Shown here in pieces: positions 27,175 through 39,863 of a DNA stretch of 64,000 nt. Each line of letters begins with the position of its first letter. The stretch's first letter is position 1. Origin of the DNA: Polynucleobacter sp. 80A-SIGWE. Its GTDB lineage: Bacteria > Pseudomonadota > Gammaproteobacteria > Burkholderiales > Burkholderiaceae. The DNA lies in assembly GCF_018882295.1 (NCBI RefSeq), contig NZ_JACVOR010000002.1, positions 744,001 to 808,000 on the forward strand, written 5' to 3'. The notes under the pieces are model-generated. The model did not search any database, had not been told where the DNA came from, and saw only the letters and a list, made by a program, of their open reading frames with translations. A program made the translations under genes and the position numbers.

Positions 27175-29622
27175 TTAGTTTGCCTTGAGCTTTCCATCCT
27201 TCAGTCTTGGCTCTACAAAATGTCCTTTGCGAGCGCGATTACCTGCAAACGATTTCAGAGTTTTTGCATCAAGACTTAATTCGGTTGGCTTGCCAGCACG
27301 TCCGGCACCAGAATACGTAGCACCATCAGGACCAACAGCAATTGCAGACGCCAACTTCTCTTTGTCATCTAAGCCCATCAGAATGACGCCTTTACCACCA
27401 GTGGGTAAACGCTTTAGCTCATCTAGCGGGAATACTAATAACTTAGAGCTTTCAGATAAGCAGGCCACTTGCTTCATGCCAGCAGTCACCTTAGCCGCTC
27501 CAAGCGGTGCATCACCACCTGGGAACTTACTATCGATACCAACGAAAGATTTACCAGCCTTGTTACGGGTAGTCATATCTGCAACGTTTGCAAGGAAGCC
27601 GTTACCTGATCTAGTAGAAATCAACACTAGATCATCGGACTGGCCAGCATAGTAAGCCACCATTTGTGATCCAGCAGCTAAGTTCACAAAGCTGGTTAAT
27701 GGCGAGCCATCACCACGGGCACCAGGCAACTCACTAACTGGTACGGTATAGACGCGACCATCACTGCCAAAACCTTGCATCACATCAACTGTGCGGCACT
27801 CAAATGTGCCATAGAGGGCATCACCTGCTTTAAAGCCAAACTGAGTTGCATCATGCTCATGACCTTGGCGTACACGCACCCAGCCTTTTTGAGACACGAT
27901 GACCGTTACTGGTTCATCCAATACTTTAGTTTCAGCAACGGCGCGCTTATCTTCCTGGATCAAGGTGCGACGATCATCGCCAAAATCCTTCATATCCGAT
28001 TCGATTTCTTTGATGATGCGCTTACGGAGAACGGTATCGCTCTGCAACAAACCTTCGAGATCATCGCGCTCAGACTTGAGCTCTTTTAACTCTTGCTCAA
28101 TCTTGATACCTTCGAGGCGAGCCAACTGACGCAAACGGATATCCAAGATATCTTCCGCCTGGCGATCACTGAGCTTAAATTCTTTAATGAGGTCAGCCTT
28201 AGGTTCATCGCTATTGCGAATGATCTTAATGACCTTATCAATATTGAGAAGAACGATTAAGCGCCCTTCTAAAATATGCATACGGTCGTTAACCTTACCT
28301 AAGCGGTGCTGAGTACGACGTGTAACAGTGCCGACTCGGAAAGAAATCCACTCAGCAATAATCTCTTTGAGGCCTTTTTGACGTGGGCGGCCATCAGTAC
28401 CAATCATCACCAAATTCATTGGCGCATTGGACTCTAGTGATGTGTGGGCTAGCAATAAGTTCGCAAACTCATTGACATCAATATTTTTGCTCTTAGGCTC
28501 AAATACCAAACGCACAGCAGCATCTTTGCTCGACTCATCACGTACACCATCAAGTACATTCAAGATGGTGGATTTGAGATTGTTCTGCTCAGGGGTTAAG
28601 GTCTTCTTACCAACTTTGACCTTCGGATTGGTGATCTCTTCAATCTCTTGCAGTACGCGTTGTGACGAAGTGGATGGTGGCAACTCATTGACCACAATCT
28701 GCCACTGGCCACGAGCCAATTCCTCGATAGACCAACGGGCACGCACTTTAAGACTACCGCGACCTGCTTCGTAAATCTGCGCAATCTCTGCTGGAGAGGA
28801 AATAATTTGACCGCCACCTGGATAGTCTGGGCCGGGCATGATTTCCAACAACTCTGAAGTGCTCATTTTTGGAGACTTCATTAAAGCAATCGCTGCGCTA
28901 GCTACTTCACGTAAGTTATGCGAAGGAATCTCTGTCGCCATACCTACCGCAATACCAGATGCGCCATTCAGGAGAACAAATGGCAAGCGTGCTGGTAACA
29001 ACTTAGGTTCTTGGAAAGATCCGTCGTAGTTCGGCGCAAAATCGACCGTACCTTCATCAATCTCACTGAGCAGGAGACCCGCAATTTTGGTTAAACGCGC
29101 TTCGGTGTAACGCATTGCCGCTGCGCCATCACCATCACGCGAGCCGAAGTTACCTTGACCATCGATGAGTGGATAGCGTAATGAAAAGCTCTGGGCAAGA
29201 CGTACTAATGCGTCATAAGCGGATTGGTCGCCGTGCGGATGAAACTTACCCAATACATCACCCACAACACGAGCACTCTTCACCGGCTTAGCATCAGCAC
29301 GCAAACCCATCTCGCTCATCGAGAAAAGAATACGGCGCTGAACTGGCTTTTGACCATCCGATACATCTGGCAAGGCGCGGCCTTTGACTACGCTAATTGC
29401 GTAATCAAGATAAGCGCGCTCTGCGTAGACTGCCAGCGTCAGGCTGTCTTTGTCATCTTCATTGAGCTCAACAATTTTAGGATCATGTGGATCCTTAGGG
29501 CCACCTGCTTGCACAGCGATTGGCTCATCCACCTCAACGATATTCATTTCAATGGGTTCGCCAGCAAACAAGTCTGCTTGATCGTCCGAACCAGTGCCGC
29601 CAGGAGTTTTTTTAGTTGCCAT
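27175..29622 (-). CDS. parC: DNA topoisomerase IV subunit A
   Basis: Cleavage/religation subunit of topoisomerase IV, which decatenates daughter chromosomes. 815 aa. Active-site Tyr172 in [12 protein letters not shown]. The quinolone-determining region reads [10 protein letters not shown] (128-137), so the position equivalent to E. coli ParC Ser80 is Gln133. Partner parE starts immediately upstream: the parE TAA and parC ATG share a base (overlap at 29622). Assignment to ParC rather than GyrA rests on the ParE-type length of the partner and the overall layout. Confidence 0.92.
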   Translation of the reverse strand: MATKKTPGGTGSDDQADLFAGEPIEMNIVEVDEPIAVQAGGPKDPHDPKIVELNEDDKDSLTLAVYAERAYLDYAISVVKGRALPDVSDGQKPVQRRILFSMSEMGLRADAKPVKSARVVGDVLGKFHPHGDQSAYDALVRLAQSFSLRYPLIDGQGNFGSRDGDGAAAMRYTEARLTKIAGLLLSEIDEGTVDFAPNYDGSFQEPKLLPARLPFVLLNGASGIAVGMATEIPSHNLREVASAAIALMKSPKMSTSELLEIMPGPDYPGGGQIISSPAEIAQIYEAGRGSLKVRARWSIEELARGQWQIVVNELPPSTSSQRVLQEIEEITNPKVKVGKKTLTPEQNNLKSTILNVLDGVRDESSKDAAVRLVFEPKSKNIDVNEFANLLLAHTSLESNAPMNLVMIGTDGRPRQKGLKEIIAEWISFRVGTVTRRTQHRLGKVNDRMHILEGRLIVLLNIDKVIKIIRNSDEPKADLIKEFKLSDRQAEDILDIRLRQLARLEGIKIEQELKELKSERDDLEGLLQSDTVLRKRIIKEIESDMKDFGDDRRTLIQEDKRAVAETKVLDEPVTVIVSQKGWVRVRQGHEHDATQFGFKAGDALYGTFECRTVDVMQGFGSDGRVYTVPVSELPGARGDGSPLTSFVNLAAGSQMVAYYAGQSDDLVLISTRSGNGFLANVADMTTRNKAGKSFVGIDSKFPGGDAPLGAAKVTAGMKQVACLSESSKLLVFPLDELKRLPTGGKGVILMGLDDKEKLASAIAVGPDGATYSGAGRAGKPTELSLDAKTLKSFAGNRARKGHFVEPRLKDGKLKAN

Positions 29623-31610
29623 TAGATATCCGCCTCTACTTCGTTACCGCGCTCTTCCAACCAATCACGACGCGCCCCGGACTCGGATTTACCCATCAAC
29701 ATATCCATTGTTTTAATTGTTTCATCTTCTGTCCATGTACCCAAGGTCACCGGCAAGAGGCGACGGGTATCTGGATTCAAGGTGGTATCCCACAATTGCT
29801 CAGCACTCATTTCGCCCAAACCTTTGAAGCGAGAGATTTGCCAAGCAGTTTCTTTAACGCCATCCTTGCGCAATTTATCTTCAATTGCTTGGAGCTCATT
29901 TGCATCTAGTGCGTAGATCTTTTGCGCTGGCTTTTTGCCACGCGCTGGCGCATCTACCCTAAACAAAGGTGGTCTTGAAATATGCACATGACCCAACTCA
30001 ATGAGTTTCGGGAAATGCTTGTAGAACAAGGTGAGCAGCAATACCTGAATATGTGCACCATCGACGTCCGCATCAGACAAGATGCATACCTTGCCGTAAC
30101 GTAAGTTCGATAAATCAGGAGTGTCATTAGCGCCGTGCGGATCAACCCCGATCGCAACAGCAATGTCATGTACTTCATTATTCGCAAACAAACGATCGCG
30201 TTCTGCTTCCCAAGTATTGAGAACCTTGCCGCGCAAAGGCAGAATCGCTTGATATTCTTTATTGCGACCCATCTTGGCTGAGCCGCCGGCTGAATCACCC
30301 TCTACGAGGAAGATTTCATTCAGGCCAATGTCTTGGCTCTCACAATCAGTCAGCTTTCCAGGAAGCACTGCAACGCCAGAAGATTTTTTCTTCTCAACCT
30401 TTTGACCTGCACGGGTTCTTGCCTGCGCCTGCTTAATGACCAAGTCGGCTAATTTACGGCCGTAATCCACGTGCTCATTAAGCCAAAGCTCTAATGCAGA
30501 TTTAGCGTAACCCGAAACCAAACGCACTGCGTCTCTGGAATTCAAGCGCTCTTTAATTTGACCTTGGAACTGAGGATCTAAAACCTTGGCAGACAAAATG
30601 AAGGAGGCGCGTGCAAACACGTCCTCGGGCATGAGCTTCACACCTTTAGGCTGTAGAGCATGCATCTCGATAAAACCTTTAACGGCATTAAAGAGACCTT
30701 CACGTAATCCGCTCTCATGCGTTCCGCCTGCTGGAGTCGGAATCAAATTCACATAACTCTCACGCACTGGTGCGCCGTCTTCAGTCCAAGTAACAACCCA
30801 TGCCGCGCCCTCGCCTTCAGCAAAGGAATCGTCATCACCATTACCGGTGGCGTATTGCTCACCTTCAAATGGAGGGATCACTTCTGCGCCATGGCCTGCT
30901 TGAGCCATCGCTTCGTTTAGATAGCCGCGTAAGCCTTGGGCATATTGCCAAGTTTGACTCTCGCCAGACTTCTCTTGAATCAGCGTGACTTTGACGCCTG
31001 GTAACAAGACCGCTTTAGAGCGTAATAAACGAATGAGCTCGGGCATCGGGATGCCAGGGCTATCAAAGTACTTGCCATCAGGCCATGCACGGACACGTGT
31101 CCCGTGTGATTTATCTTCTTTACCAGCGGCACTAGTTTTAAGCTTTTCGATGACCTTGCCATCAGCAAAAGTCAAAGTAGACACCTGGCCTTCACGCCAT
31201 ACAGTGACTTCAAGGCGCTTAGATAAAGCGTTGGTTACCGAGACACCAACGCCATGCAAACCACCGGAGAACGCATAAGCACCGCCTGTACCTTTTTCAA
31301 ACTTACCGCCAGCATGGAGCTGGGTAAATACGATTTCTACAACAGGCAACTTCTCAGTGGGATGTATTCCAACCGGAATTCCACGACCGTCATCTTCTAC
31401 GCTCACACTGCTATCGGTATGCAATGTCACGATGATTTGCTTACCAAACCCACCTAAAGCTTCGTCGGAAGCGTTATCGAGCACCTCTTGAATGATGTGC
31501 AAAGGGTTGTCGGTGCGGGTGTACATTCCCGGCCGCTGACGGACGGGTTCCAGTCCTTTAAGGACCTGAATCGATGATTCGCTGTATTCGGAAGTTTTAC
31601 GGGTAGCCAT
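29622..31610 (-). CDS. parE: DNA topoisomerase IV subunit B
   Basis: ATPase subunit of topoisomerase IV. 662 aa. GHKL ATPase domain ([38 protein letters not shown]), transducer domain, then Toprim with [21 protein letters not shown] and DADVDGAH. The length and lack of a long insertion fit ParE rather than GyrB. Divergent from a CoA-transferase gene with 78 bases between starts. Confidence 0.94.
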   Translation of the reverse strand: MATRKTSEYSESSIQVLKGLEPVRQRPGMYTRTDNPLHIIQEVLDNASDEALGGFGKQIIVTLHTDSSVSVEDDGRGIPVGIHPTEKLPVVEIVFTQLHAGGKFEKGTGGAYAFSGGLHGVGVSVTNALSKRLEVTVWREGQVSTLTFADGKVIEKLKTSAAGKEDKSHGTRVRAWPDGKYFDSPGIPMPELIRLLRSKAVLLPGVKVTLIQEKSGESQTWQYAQGLRGYLNEAMAQAGHGAEVIPPFEGEQYATGNGDDDSFAEGEGAAWVVTWTEDGAPVRESYVNLIPTPAGGTHESGLREGLFNAVKGFIEMHALQPKGVKLMPEDVFARASFILSAKVLDPQFQGQIKERLNSRDAVRLVSGYAKSALELWLNEHVDYGRKLADLVIKQAQARTRAGQKVEKKKSSGVAVLPGKLTDCESQDIGLNEIFLVEGDSAGGSAKMGRNKEYQAILPLRGKVLNTWEAERDRLFANNEVHDIAVAIGVDPHGANDTPDLSNLRYGKVCILSDADVDGAHIQVLLLTLFYKHFPKLIELGHVHISRPPLFRVDAPARGKKPAQKIYALDANELQAIEDKLRKDGVKETAWQISRFKGLGEMSAEQLWDTTLNPDTRRLLPVTLGTWTEDETIKTMDMLMGKSESGARRDWLEERGNEVEADI

Positions 31611-31688
31611 GCGGGCAAATTGTAGTCATGTGTAAAGCAAAACCTGAATTTTCCTGAATTACCCCTCTATTCATGCCAAAATTAGCAG

Positions 31689-32909
31689 ATGGGAGCCTTA
31701 AGTCATATTCGCGTTTTAGACCTCAGCCGTGTTCTTGCCGGCCCGTGGTGCGCACAAAACCTCGCCGATCTAGGTGCAGATGTCATTAAAGTGGAGCGCC
31801 CAGGCGTTGGGGACGATACCCGCCATTGGGGTCCTCCTTTTGTGAAGGATGCCAAGGGCCATGACACTGCGGAAACAGCCTATTTCATCTGTATTAATCG
31901 CAATAAACGCTCCATTACGGTCGATATCAGCAAGCCTGAGGGCCAAGAAATCATTCGCCAGCTCGCTAAAGAGTCTGATGTAGTCATTGAAAACTATAAG
32001 GTTGGCGATTTAGCCAAGTACGGCCTGGATTATGAAAGCCTGAAAAAGGTCAAATCTGACCTGATTTACTGCTCTATTACCGGTTTTGGCCAAGACGGCC
32101 CCTATGCTCATCGTCCAGGTTACGACTTCATCATCCAAGGCATGGGTGGTTTTATGAGTGTTACTGGTGAGGCAGATGACTTTCCAGGAGCCAGCCCACA
32201 AAAGGCGGGCGTCGCAATTGCGGACATCTTTACCGGCATGTATGCAAGCACGGCTATCTTGGCCGCAGTAGTCCATCGCGATCAGACTGGTCAAGGCCAA
32301 TACATCGATATGGCTCTTCTGGATACTCAAATTGCAGTCATGGCCAACGTCTCTAGCGCCTACCTATGCTCGGATAAAGTTCCCCGGCGCTGGGGCAATG
32401 CCTCACCGATCATCGTCCCTTATCAAACCTTCCCAACTTCAGACGGTTGGATGATTGTGGCCGTCGGTAACGATGGTCAATTTGGACACTTCGTTACTGC
32501 CGGTGGCGAGGCACATTTAGCCGTTAACCCACACTACATCAGCAACCCTTTGCGGGTGGAACACCGCAAGTCATTGATTCCATTGCTAGAAGCGATGACT
32601 CGACGCAAAACTAAGGCCGAGTGGATAAGCCTATTAGAGGCAGCGAACGTACCCTGTGGGCCCATCAACAACTTTGAGGAAGTGTTTGATAACGAGCAAG
32701 TTAAGGCGCGCGGCGTCCAAATTGACGTTCCACACCCTACTGCTGGCAATATGAAACTTGTTGGCAGCCCAATGCGGCTCTCAGAAACGCCAGTTGAAGT
32801 GAGGATGGCCCCACCCACCCTGGGTCAGCACACACATGAGATTTTGAAGGAACGCTTAAGCTTAGATCCCCAGGCTATCGCCGCCCTTCAAGATAAAGGC
32901 ATTATTTAA
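31689..32909 (+). CDS. Class III CoA-transferase (CaiB/BaiF family)
   Basis: Moves CoA between carboxylic acids by the formyl-CoA transferase/CaiB mechanism. 406 aa. N-terminal VLDLSRVLAGPWCAQNLADLGADVIKVE is the family signature; the catalytic aspartate is probably Asp179 in GVAIADIFTG. The acid pair is not predictable; glutaryl-, succinyl- or mesaconyl-type substrates are all known in the family. It is followed after 4 bases by an MFS carrier, so it may activate an imported organic acid. Confidence 0.88.
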   Translation: MGALSHIRVLDLSRVLAGPWCAQNLADLGADVIKVERPGVGDDTRHWGPPFVKDAKGHDTAETAYFICINRNKRSITVDISKPEGQEIIRQLAKESDVVIENYKVGDLAKYGLDYESLKKVKSDLIYCSITGFGQDGPYAHRPGYDFIIQGMGGFMSVTGEADDFPGASPQKAGVAIADIFTGMYASTAILAAVVHRDQTGQGQYIDMALLDTQIAVMANVSSAYLCSDKVPRRWGNASPIIVPYQTFPTSDGWMIVAVGNDGQFGHFVTAGGEAHLAVNPHYISNPLRVEHRKSLIPLLEAMTRRKTKAEWISLLEAANVPCGPINNFEEVFDNEQVKARGVQIDVPHPTAGNMKLVGSPMRLSETPVEVRMAPPTLGQHTHEILKERLSLDPQAIAALQDKGII

Positions 32910-32913
32910 CCCA

Positions 32914-34146
32914 ATGTCATCAAGCCATTCAAGCCAAAAGTTATCGCTTAAACAAGTGCTGATTTTTGGCGGGCTGATGGTGACCTTCTCCATGGGCATA
33001 CGCCATGGTTTTGGTCTATTTAACTTACCTATCACTTCAGCCAATGGCTGGGGTCGTGAAACCTTCGCCCTCACAATTGCCTTACAGAATTTGATTTGGG
33101 GTGCAGTTCAACCGATCACCGGTGCATTGGCTGATCGCTATGGCGCTCTCAAAATTATGGTCGCTGGTGGCGCACTCTATGCGCTTGGTTTAGCCGGCAT
33201 GGCAGTCTCCAGCGATGCCTTGAACTTTTCGTTAGCTGGTGGATTGCTGATTGGTCTAGCGCAGACTGCAACAACCTATAGCGTGGTCTATGGAATCTTA
33301 GGTCGCAACGTTGCTGCAGAAAAACGGGTGTGGGCTATGGGCATTGCTGCAGCCGCTGGATCGTTTGGGCAATTCCTCATGATTCCGGTTGAGCAAGGAT
33401 TGCTCAGCAGCTTTGGCGCTAATGATGCGCTACTCATGTTGGCGCTGATGGCCAGCTTAATGATTCCAATTGCGTTTATGTTGCGCGAACCCAATGTAAA
33501 CAATCTGCAGCAAGCAAGCGATCAAACAATTAAACAAGCGCTAAAAGAAGCCATTGGTAATCCTAGTTTTAGATTACTTACCTTGGGTTATTTTGTCTGC
33601 GGATTCCAGGTGGTGTTTATCGCAGTGCATTTGGCGCCCTACCTCAAAGATCTATCTAAGATCTATCCCGATGTTGGTGCACCTGCAGTAGCAACAACTG
33701 CACTGGCATTAATTGGCTTATTCAATATTTTTGGTACCTATAGCGCCGGAATACTAGGCCAACGCTTCCCTAAGCGCTACCTACTATCCGGGATCTATAT
33801 CCTCAGGTCTGTTGCCATCATGGCTTTTGTTTGGCTGCCACTCAGCCCAACTTCTACCTATATCTTTGCAGCCATCATGGGCTTCTTATGGCTATCCACT
33901 ATCCCTTTAACCAATGCGATCGTGGCGCAGATCTTTGGCGTTAAATACCTCACCATGCTTTCTGGCTTGGTATTTTTCTCACATCAGTTGGGCAGCTTCT
34001 GTGGTGCTTATTTTGGTGGCTACTTATTTGATCGGACTGGCTCCTATTTGATTGTTTGGAATATTGCGATTGCATTGGGTGTATTTGCGTTCTTGGTCAA
34101 CTTGCCTGTTAAAGAGCGCGCGATTCATCGCGCTGCGCTCGCTTAA
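32914..34146 (+). CDS. MFS transporter (oxalate/formate or monocarboxylate antiporter-like)
   Basis: Inner-membrane carrier of 410 aa with about 12 hydrophobic segments. The MFS loop motif after TM2 is visible as GALADRYGALK. The N-terminus contains a hydrophilic SSSHSSQKLSLKQ stretch before TM1. Co-transcribed with the upstream CoA-transferase, hence a likely organic-acid importer; substrate unknown. Confidence 0.85.
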   Translation: MSSSHSSQKLSLKQVLIFGGLMVTFSMGIRHGFGLFNLPITSANGWGRETFALTIALQNLIWGAVQPITGALADRYGALKIMVAGGALYALGLAGMAVSSDALNFSLAGGLLIGLAQTATTYSVVYGILGRNVAAEKRVWAMGIAAAAGSFGQFLMIPVEQGLLSSFGANDALLMLALMASLMIPIAFMLREPNVNNLQQASDQTIKQALKEAIGNPSFRLLTLGYFVCGFQVVFIAVHLAPYLKDLSKIYPDVGAPAVATTALALIGLFNIFGTYSAGILGQRFPKRYLLSGIYILRSVAIMAFVWLPLSPTSTYIFAAIMGFLWLSTIPLTNAIVAQIFGVKYLTMLSGLVFFSHQLGSFCGAYFGGYLFDRTGSYLIVWNIAIALGVFAFLVNLPVKERAIHRAALA

Positions 34147-34152
34147 GACGAT

Positions 34153-34293
34153 ATGCAAGCAAAACACCGTATATCGCAATGGCTCTTGTATCCATTTGCA
34201 ATCATTATTTTGGGAATGATTTTTTTCTCCTACTTTGCGCCCGACATGATGGTTGCCATCACCAATTCAGTATGGGCGATGTGTGGCTGGTAA
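34153..34293 (+). CDS. Small single-span membrane protein, 46 aa
   Basis: Short open frame starting 6 bases after the MFS stop codon. It encodes a basic N-terminus (MQAKHRISQW), one strongly hydrophobic span (LLYPFAIIILGMIFFSYF) and a short tail ending in AMCGW. No recognisable family. Placement and a plausible membrane topology argue that it is real and co-expressed with the carrier, perhaps as a small accessory subunit; this is inference. No good ribosome binding site is seen, so translational coupling to the MFS gene would be needed. Confidence 0.5.
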   Translation: MQAKHRISQWLLYPFAIIILGMIFFSYFAPDMMVAITNSVWAMCGW

Positions 34294-34295
34294 TC

Positions 34296-34304
34296 AGTGG
34301 ATAA
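34296..34304 (-). promoter_or_regulatory. DnaA-box-like 9-mer
   Basis: On the minus strand this reads TTATCCACT, one base from the DnaA box consensus TTATNCACA. It lies just upstream of tRNA-Arg and is considered together with the perfect pair on the other side. Confidence 0.35.
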
Positions 34305-34354
34305 TGTTTCACGCCCTAACATCTTTTTGAAAAAATAGTTTTTAATTTTTTATT

Positions 34355-34429
34355 CTCGCCGTAGCACAATGGATAGTGCACATGCCTCCTAAGCGTGGGA
34401 TACAGGTTCGATTCCTGTCGGCGGGACCA
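34355..34429 (+). tRNA. tRNA-Arg (anticodon CCU)
   Basis: Cloverleaf folds by eye: acceptor CTCGCCG / CGGCGGG with one T-G pair, anticodon loop CTCCTAA giving CCU, T-arm ACAGG-TTCGATT-CCTGT, discriminator A and an encoded CCA at 34427-34429. Decodes AGG. Stands alone between the MFS operon and the Nudix gene. Confidence 0.95.
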
Positions 34430-34444
34430 CTCCCAAATTAAAAC

Positions 34445-34467
34445 TTATCCACAGGTTTTGTGGATAA
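34445..34467. repeat. Inverted pair of perfect DnaA boxes
   Basis: TTATCCACA (34445-34453), 5 bases (GGTTT), TGTGGATAA (34459-34467): two exact DnaA boxes facing each other, 16 bases downstream of tRNA-Arg. The same sequence could fold as a 9-bp hairpin and help end the tRNA transcript, but it lacks a U-run. Confidence 0.6.
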
Positions 34468-34639
34468 ATACCCAAAAGTTTTCGTAAGTCGCAGATTTGT
34501 ATAGAGTGACCTAGCTTGCTTAAATTATGAGCATCCACCTCATACAAAAATATAAGTAAAGATCTGTTGACAATTGAAATTCATTTATAGATTTTTAGAT
34601 TACTTTTTTAGTATTTTTAATTTCTCTTACACTTAGGGC

Positions 34640-35479
34640 ATGCACAAGCTCACCACCAGCACCATTGCCGCCCTTGAGGAGATGCTCCAAAACACGGCGA
34701 GGTCTGCCCCACAGGATTTTTTACCCATCCATTTTCTGGGTGGCGCCTCCTCTGGGCAGGTCATTGGGCATTTAAATCCGGATTTCATCCCGTATTTACA
34801 AGAATCCTTGGCTAAAAATCCAATCCCTCATATAGATATGGGTCACGATCGCCTGACTATTCGCCATGCAAGACCTTTGACGCTCTCCGAGAGTCTGGCG
34901 AAATTGGCCGATCGGATGCACCAAGGTGGCTTTATTCCGGGCTGGCGACATGAGGATTTCGCTTGGATTGACCAAAATGGACATGAATACTTCCGTTTAG
35001 AGCGCTCTGCCTTCCGTACTTTTGGCTTTCGGAGCATGGCAACCCACATTAATGGCTATACCAAGGCCGGCAATCTCTGGCTTGGACGCCGGAGTGAAAC
35101 CAAGGCTACCGACCCAGGTCGGCTAGATAACTTGGCTGTAGGTGGTATTGGGGCTGATGAAACCCCCTGGGTGAACGCCCGCCGAGAATTATGGGAAGAA
35201 GCCGGTGTCCCACCCCAGATTTCTGACCAAATTGAGCCAGTGGGCCGCATCCATATGCGCCGCCCCATTCCAGGGCGAGGTTTTCATGATGAGCAGCTCT
35301 ATATCTATGACTTGGAGCTAGCGGACAACTTTGTACCGACCAACCACGATGGTGAAGTCAGTGGTTTTATCGAAATCTCGATTTCAGAGGCTGCAGCCCG
35401 CATTCTTGCCGATGAATTCACTAGCGATGCCGCATTTGTGACGGCGGATTTCATATTGCGTAATACCAAAGCAGGCTAG
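34640..35479 (+). CDS. Nudix hydrolase with DUF4743-type N-terminus
   Basis: 279 aa. A complete Nudix box is present: the second part reads RRELWEEAGV and the first, GGIGADE, fits Gx5E exactly. The first ~120 residues fit the DUF4743 domain found ahead of Nudix domains in yeast Tnr3-like proteins, which act on thiamine-pyrophosphate analogues. It lies directly upstream of the TPP riboswitch and thiCOSGE, so a thiamine-related house-cleaning role is an attractive inference. A TTGACA at 34567 may be its -35, but no well-spaced -10 is clear. Confidence 0.8.
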   Translation: MHKLTTSTIAALEEMLQNTARSAPQDFLPIHFLGGASSGQVIGHLNPDFIPYLQESLAKNPIPHIDMGHDRLTIRHARPLTLSESLAKLADRMHQGGFIPGWRHEDFAWIDQNGHEYFRLERSAFRTFGFRSMATHINGYTKAGNLWLGRRSETKATDPGRLDNLAVGGIGADETPWVNARRELWEEAGVPPQISDQIEPVGRIHMRRPIPGRGFHDEQLYIYDLELADNFVPTNHDGEVSGFIEISISEAAARILADEFTSDAAFVTADFILRNTKAG

Positions 35480-35566
35480 ATTTCCCCGTCCTAGACTGAA
35501 GCACTCTTCGCTACTTGATTTTGGTCACCCAACTTGGCGTGAATTCGTGGTTAAATTAGCTCTAAG

Positions 35567-37650
<2,084 letters not shown>

Positions 37651-38802
37651 GTGACTAAGGCATTCTCAAGCGGCAAATATGCCATCGTTGGCGCCGGCCT
37701 TATGGGTCGGTTGCTGGCGGTTGCGCTTGCTAAACGCGGTGCTCAAGTTGAGCTGTTTGAGAAAGGCGGCTCAGATGCTGCTAATGCGGCAGCCCGAATT
37801 GCTGCTGCAATGCTTGCGCCTCTAGCGGAATCTGCTATTACGGAAGATAACGTTGTGCGGATGGGTGTTCATAGCCTACCGCGTTGGAAACAACTCATCG
37901 ATGAACTTGCTAAGCCGGTTTACTTTCAGCAAGATGGCACTTTGATCTTATGGCATCGTCAAGATGCCAGTGATGCAGAACGTTTTGCATCCCATCTTGA
38001 AAGAAATTGTGATCGTAATCAGGCGCTGTCTAAACCGATTCATTTGGATAGCCAATCTCTCGCAGATATTGAGCCAGGCGTTGCTGATCGTTTTACCCAA
38101 GGCCTCTATCTTCCGAATGAAGGTCAATTAGATAACCGCCAATTACTAGAGGCTTTGTTAGTTGAGCTCACTTTAATGAAAGTGCCCTGTCATTGGAATC
38201 AATCCGTTGATCCTGAGCAACTCCGTAATAAAGAGCATGGCTTTGATTGGGTGATTGATTGTCGTGGCCTGGGTGCGAAGGATTCCTGGAAACAGATTGG
38301 TGATGATTCCAAAGATTTGCGTGGGGTGCGTGGCGAAGTTATTCGCTTGCATGCACCAGAGGTCAAACTACGTCGCCCTACTCGTTTAATTCATCCACGC
38401 TATCCAATTTACATCGCTCCAAAAGAAGATGATGTCTATGTTGTTGGCGCAACAGAAATTGAATCCGAGGATTTATCTCCGATGAGCGTGCGCTCCGCCA
38501 TGGAATTACTCAGTGCGGTTTATACCGTGCATAGTGGCTTTGCAGAAGCGCGTATTTTGGAGATGGCGACACAGTGCCGCCCAACACTCAAAGATAACTT
38601 GCCTGAGATTTTGCTTGATCAAAAATCCAACCAGGCTGACCTCATGATGATCAATGGACTCTATCGCCATGGCTTCATGATCTCTCCAGCTATTTTGGAT
38701 TGCGCATTGGAAGTGCTGAGCACAGGATCTAGCTCCACTGCAATTGAATTGGGATTAGAGCTATCAGGCTTAGCCCATCAGGAGCTAAGCGCATGCGCAT
38801 AA
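37651..38802 (+). CDS. thiO: Glycine oxidase ThiO (FAD-dependent)
   Basis: Oxidises glycine to iminoacetate (dehydroglycine) for thiazole formation. 383 aa, starting with GTG directly after the thiC stop codon. N-terminal FAD-binding Rossmann motif AIVGAGLMGRLLAV with the acidic end LFEKG; C-terminal DAO-type segment with RPTLKDNLPEIL and YRHGFMISP. In the thi operon, ThiO replaces the ThiH tyrosine lyase. Confidence 0.93.
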   Translation: MTKAFSSGKYAIVGAGLMGRLLAVALAKRGAQVELFEKGGSDAANAAARIAAAMLAPLAESAITEDNVVRMGVHSLPRWKQLIDELAKPVYFQQDGTLILWHRQDASDAERFASHLERNCDRNQALSKPIHLDSQSLADIEPGVADRFTQGLYLPNEGQLDNRQLLEALLVELTLMKVPCHWNQSVDPEQLRNKEHGFDWVIDCRGLGAKDSWKQIGDDSKDLRGVRGEVIRLHAPEVKLRRPTRLIHPRYPIYIAPKEDDVYVVGATEIESEDLSPMSVRSAMELLSAVYTVHSGFAEARILEMATQCRPTLKDNLPEILLDQKSNQADLMMINGLYRHGFMISPAILDCALEVLSTGSSSTAIELGLELSGLAHQELSACA

Positions 38803-38990
38803 TGGTCAACCAAGTTGCTCAAGAGGTTCCGGATAACAGCACGATTGATGATGTTCTATTGCTCATCGATGCAAAACCACCTTTTGCCGTTGCGATCAAT
38901 TATGAATTCGTACCAAAGACCAGACATGCAGAAGAAGTTTTGCGTGAAGGCGATGAAATGGAAGTCATTGCACCAGTTACCGGTGGATAA
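38793..38990 (+). CDS. thiS: Sulfur carrier protein ThiS
   Basis: Ubiquitin-fold sulfur carrier, 65 aa, ending in the obligatory GG (IAPVTGG) that becomes a thiocarboxylate and donates sulfur to the thiazole. The ATG at 38793 overlaps the thiO end by 10 bases and has AGGAG 8 bases upstream. Next gene is its partner thiG. Confidence 0.95.
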   Translation: MRIMVNQVAQEVPDNSTIDDVLLLIDAKPPFAVAINYEFVPKTRHAEEVLREGDEMEVIAPVTGG

Positions 38991-39033
38991 CTCATCTACG
39001 AATACAAATTCAATACATAAGTAATCTATTTAC

Positions 39034-39852
39034 ATGACCGCCCCTTTACCAAATCCTTTAAATACTGCAGATCCGCTGGTTCTGTATGGAGAGACTTTTG
39101 CTAGCCGTTTATTACTAGGTACTTCGCGCTACCCTTCTCCTCAAGTTTTAGAGAACGCTGTTAAGCAATCTAATCCTGGAATGATTACCGTAAGCCTACG
39201 CAGGCAAGGAACCTCTACAGCAGAAGCGCATTCTGGTTTTTGGGATCTCTTGAAGAAAATGGCTGTACCGGTATTACCCAATACTGCTGGCTGTCACAGT
39301 CCAAAAGAAGTGATTGCAACCGCGCAAATGGCGCGCGAGGTTTTTGAAACTAGCTGGATTAAGTTGGAGCTAATCGGCGATGACTACACTTTGCAACCCG
39401 ATACATTGCGTTTAGTTTCTACGGCAGAAACTTTAATTAAAGATGGTTTTAAGGTTCTACCTTATTGCACGGAAGATCTTATCTTGTGCCAACGCTTAGT
39501 TGATGTGGGATGCCAAGCAGTAATGCCTTGGGCTGCACCGATTGGAACAGGCCAAGGACCATTAAATCCTTATGCATTAAAACTCTTGCGTGATCGCTTG
39601 AAGGTTCCGCTGTTGGTAGATGCTGGATTAGGCTTACCTTCCCATGCATGCAGTGTGATGGAATGGGGTTTTGATGGCGTCCTACTGAATACTGCTGTTG
39701 CATTAGCCGATGATCCAGTGGCGATGGCTAAGGCATTTGCAATGTCTGTAGATGCTGGTCGCACCGCCTATCTTTCTGGTGCTATGAAAGCCCAGCAATC
39801 TGCACAAGCTAGTACACCATTAGTTGGCACGCCTTTTTGGCATCAAAGTTAA
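39034..39852 (+). CDS. thiG: Thiazole synthase ThiG
   Basis: Builds the thiazole phosphate carboxylate from DXP, ThiS-thiocarboxylate and dehydroglycine. 272 aa TIM barrel. The Schiff-base lysine is probably Lys110 in [27 protein letters not shown] and [10 protein letters not shown] are typical ThiG segments. Its stop codon overlaps the region just before the thiE start. Confidence 0.96.
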   Translation: MTAPLPNPLNTADPLVLYGETFASRLLLGTSRYPSPQVLENAVKQSNPGMITVSLRRQGTSTAEAHSGFWDLLKKMAVPVLPNTAGCHSPKEVIATAQMAREVFETSWIKLELIGDDYTLQPDTLRLVSTAETLIKDGFKVLPYCTEDLILCQRLVDVGCQAVMPWAAPIGTGQGPLNPYALKLLRDRLKVPLLVDAGLGLPSHACSVMEWGFDGVLLNTAVALADDPVAMAKAFAMSVDAGRTAYLSGAMKAQQSAQASTPLVGTPFWHQS

Positions 39853-39863
39853 ATAAGGTACTG

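Noticed and set aside
27185-27652. 155-aa open frame opposite parC
   Set aside because: Antisense shadow of a conserved gene; composition is Ser/Pro-rich with no domain and no ribosome site.
34296-34467. Replication origin
   Set aside because: Only three DnaA boxes, no dnaA, dnaN or AT-rich unwinding array; kept as a DnaA-site finding only.
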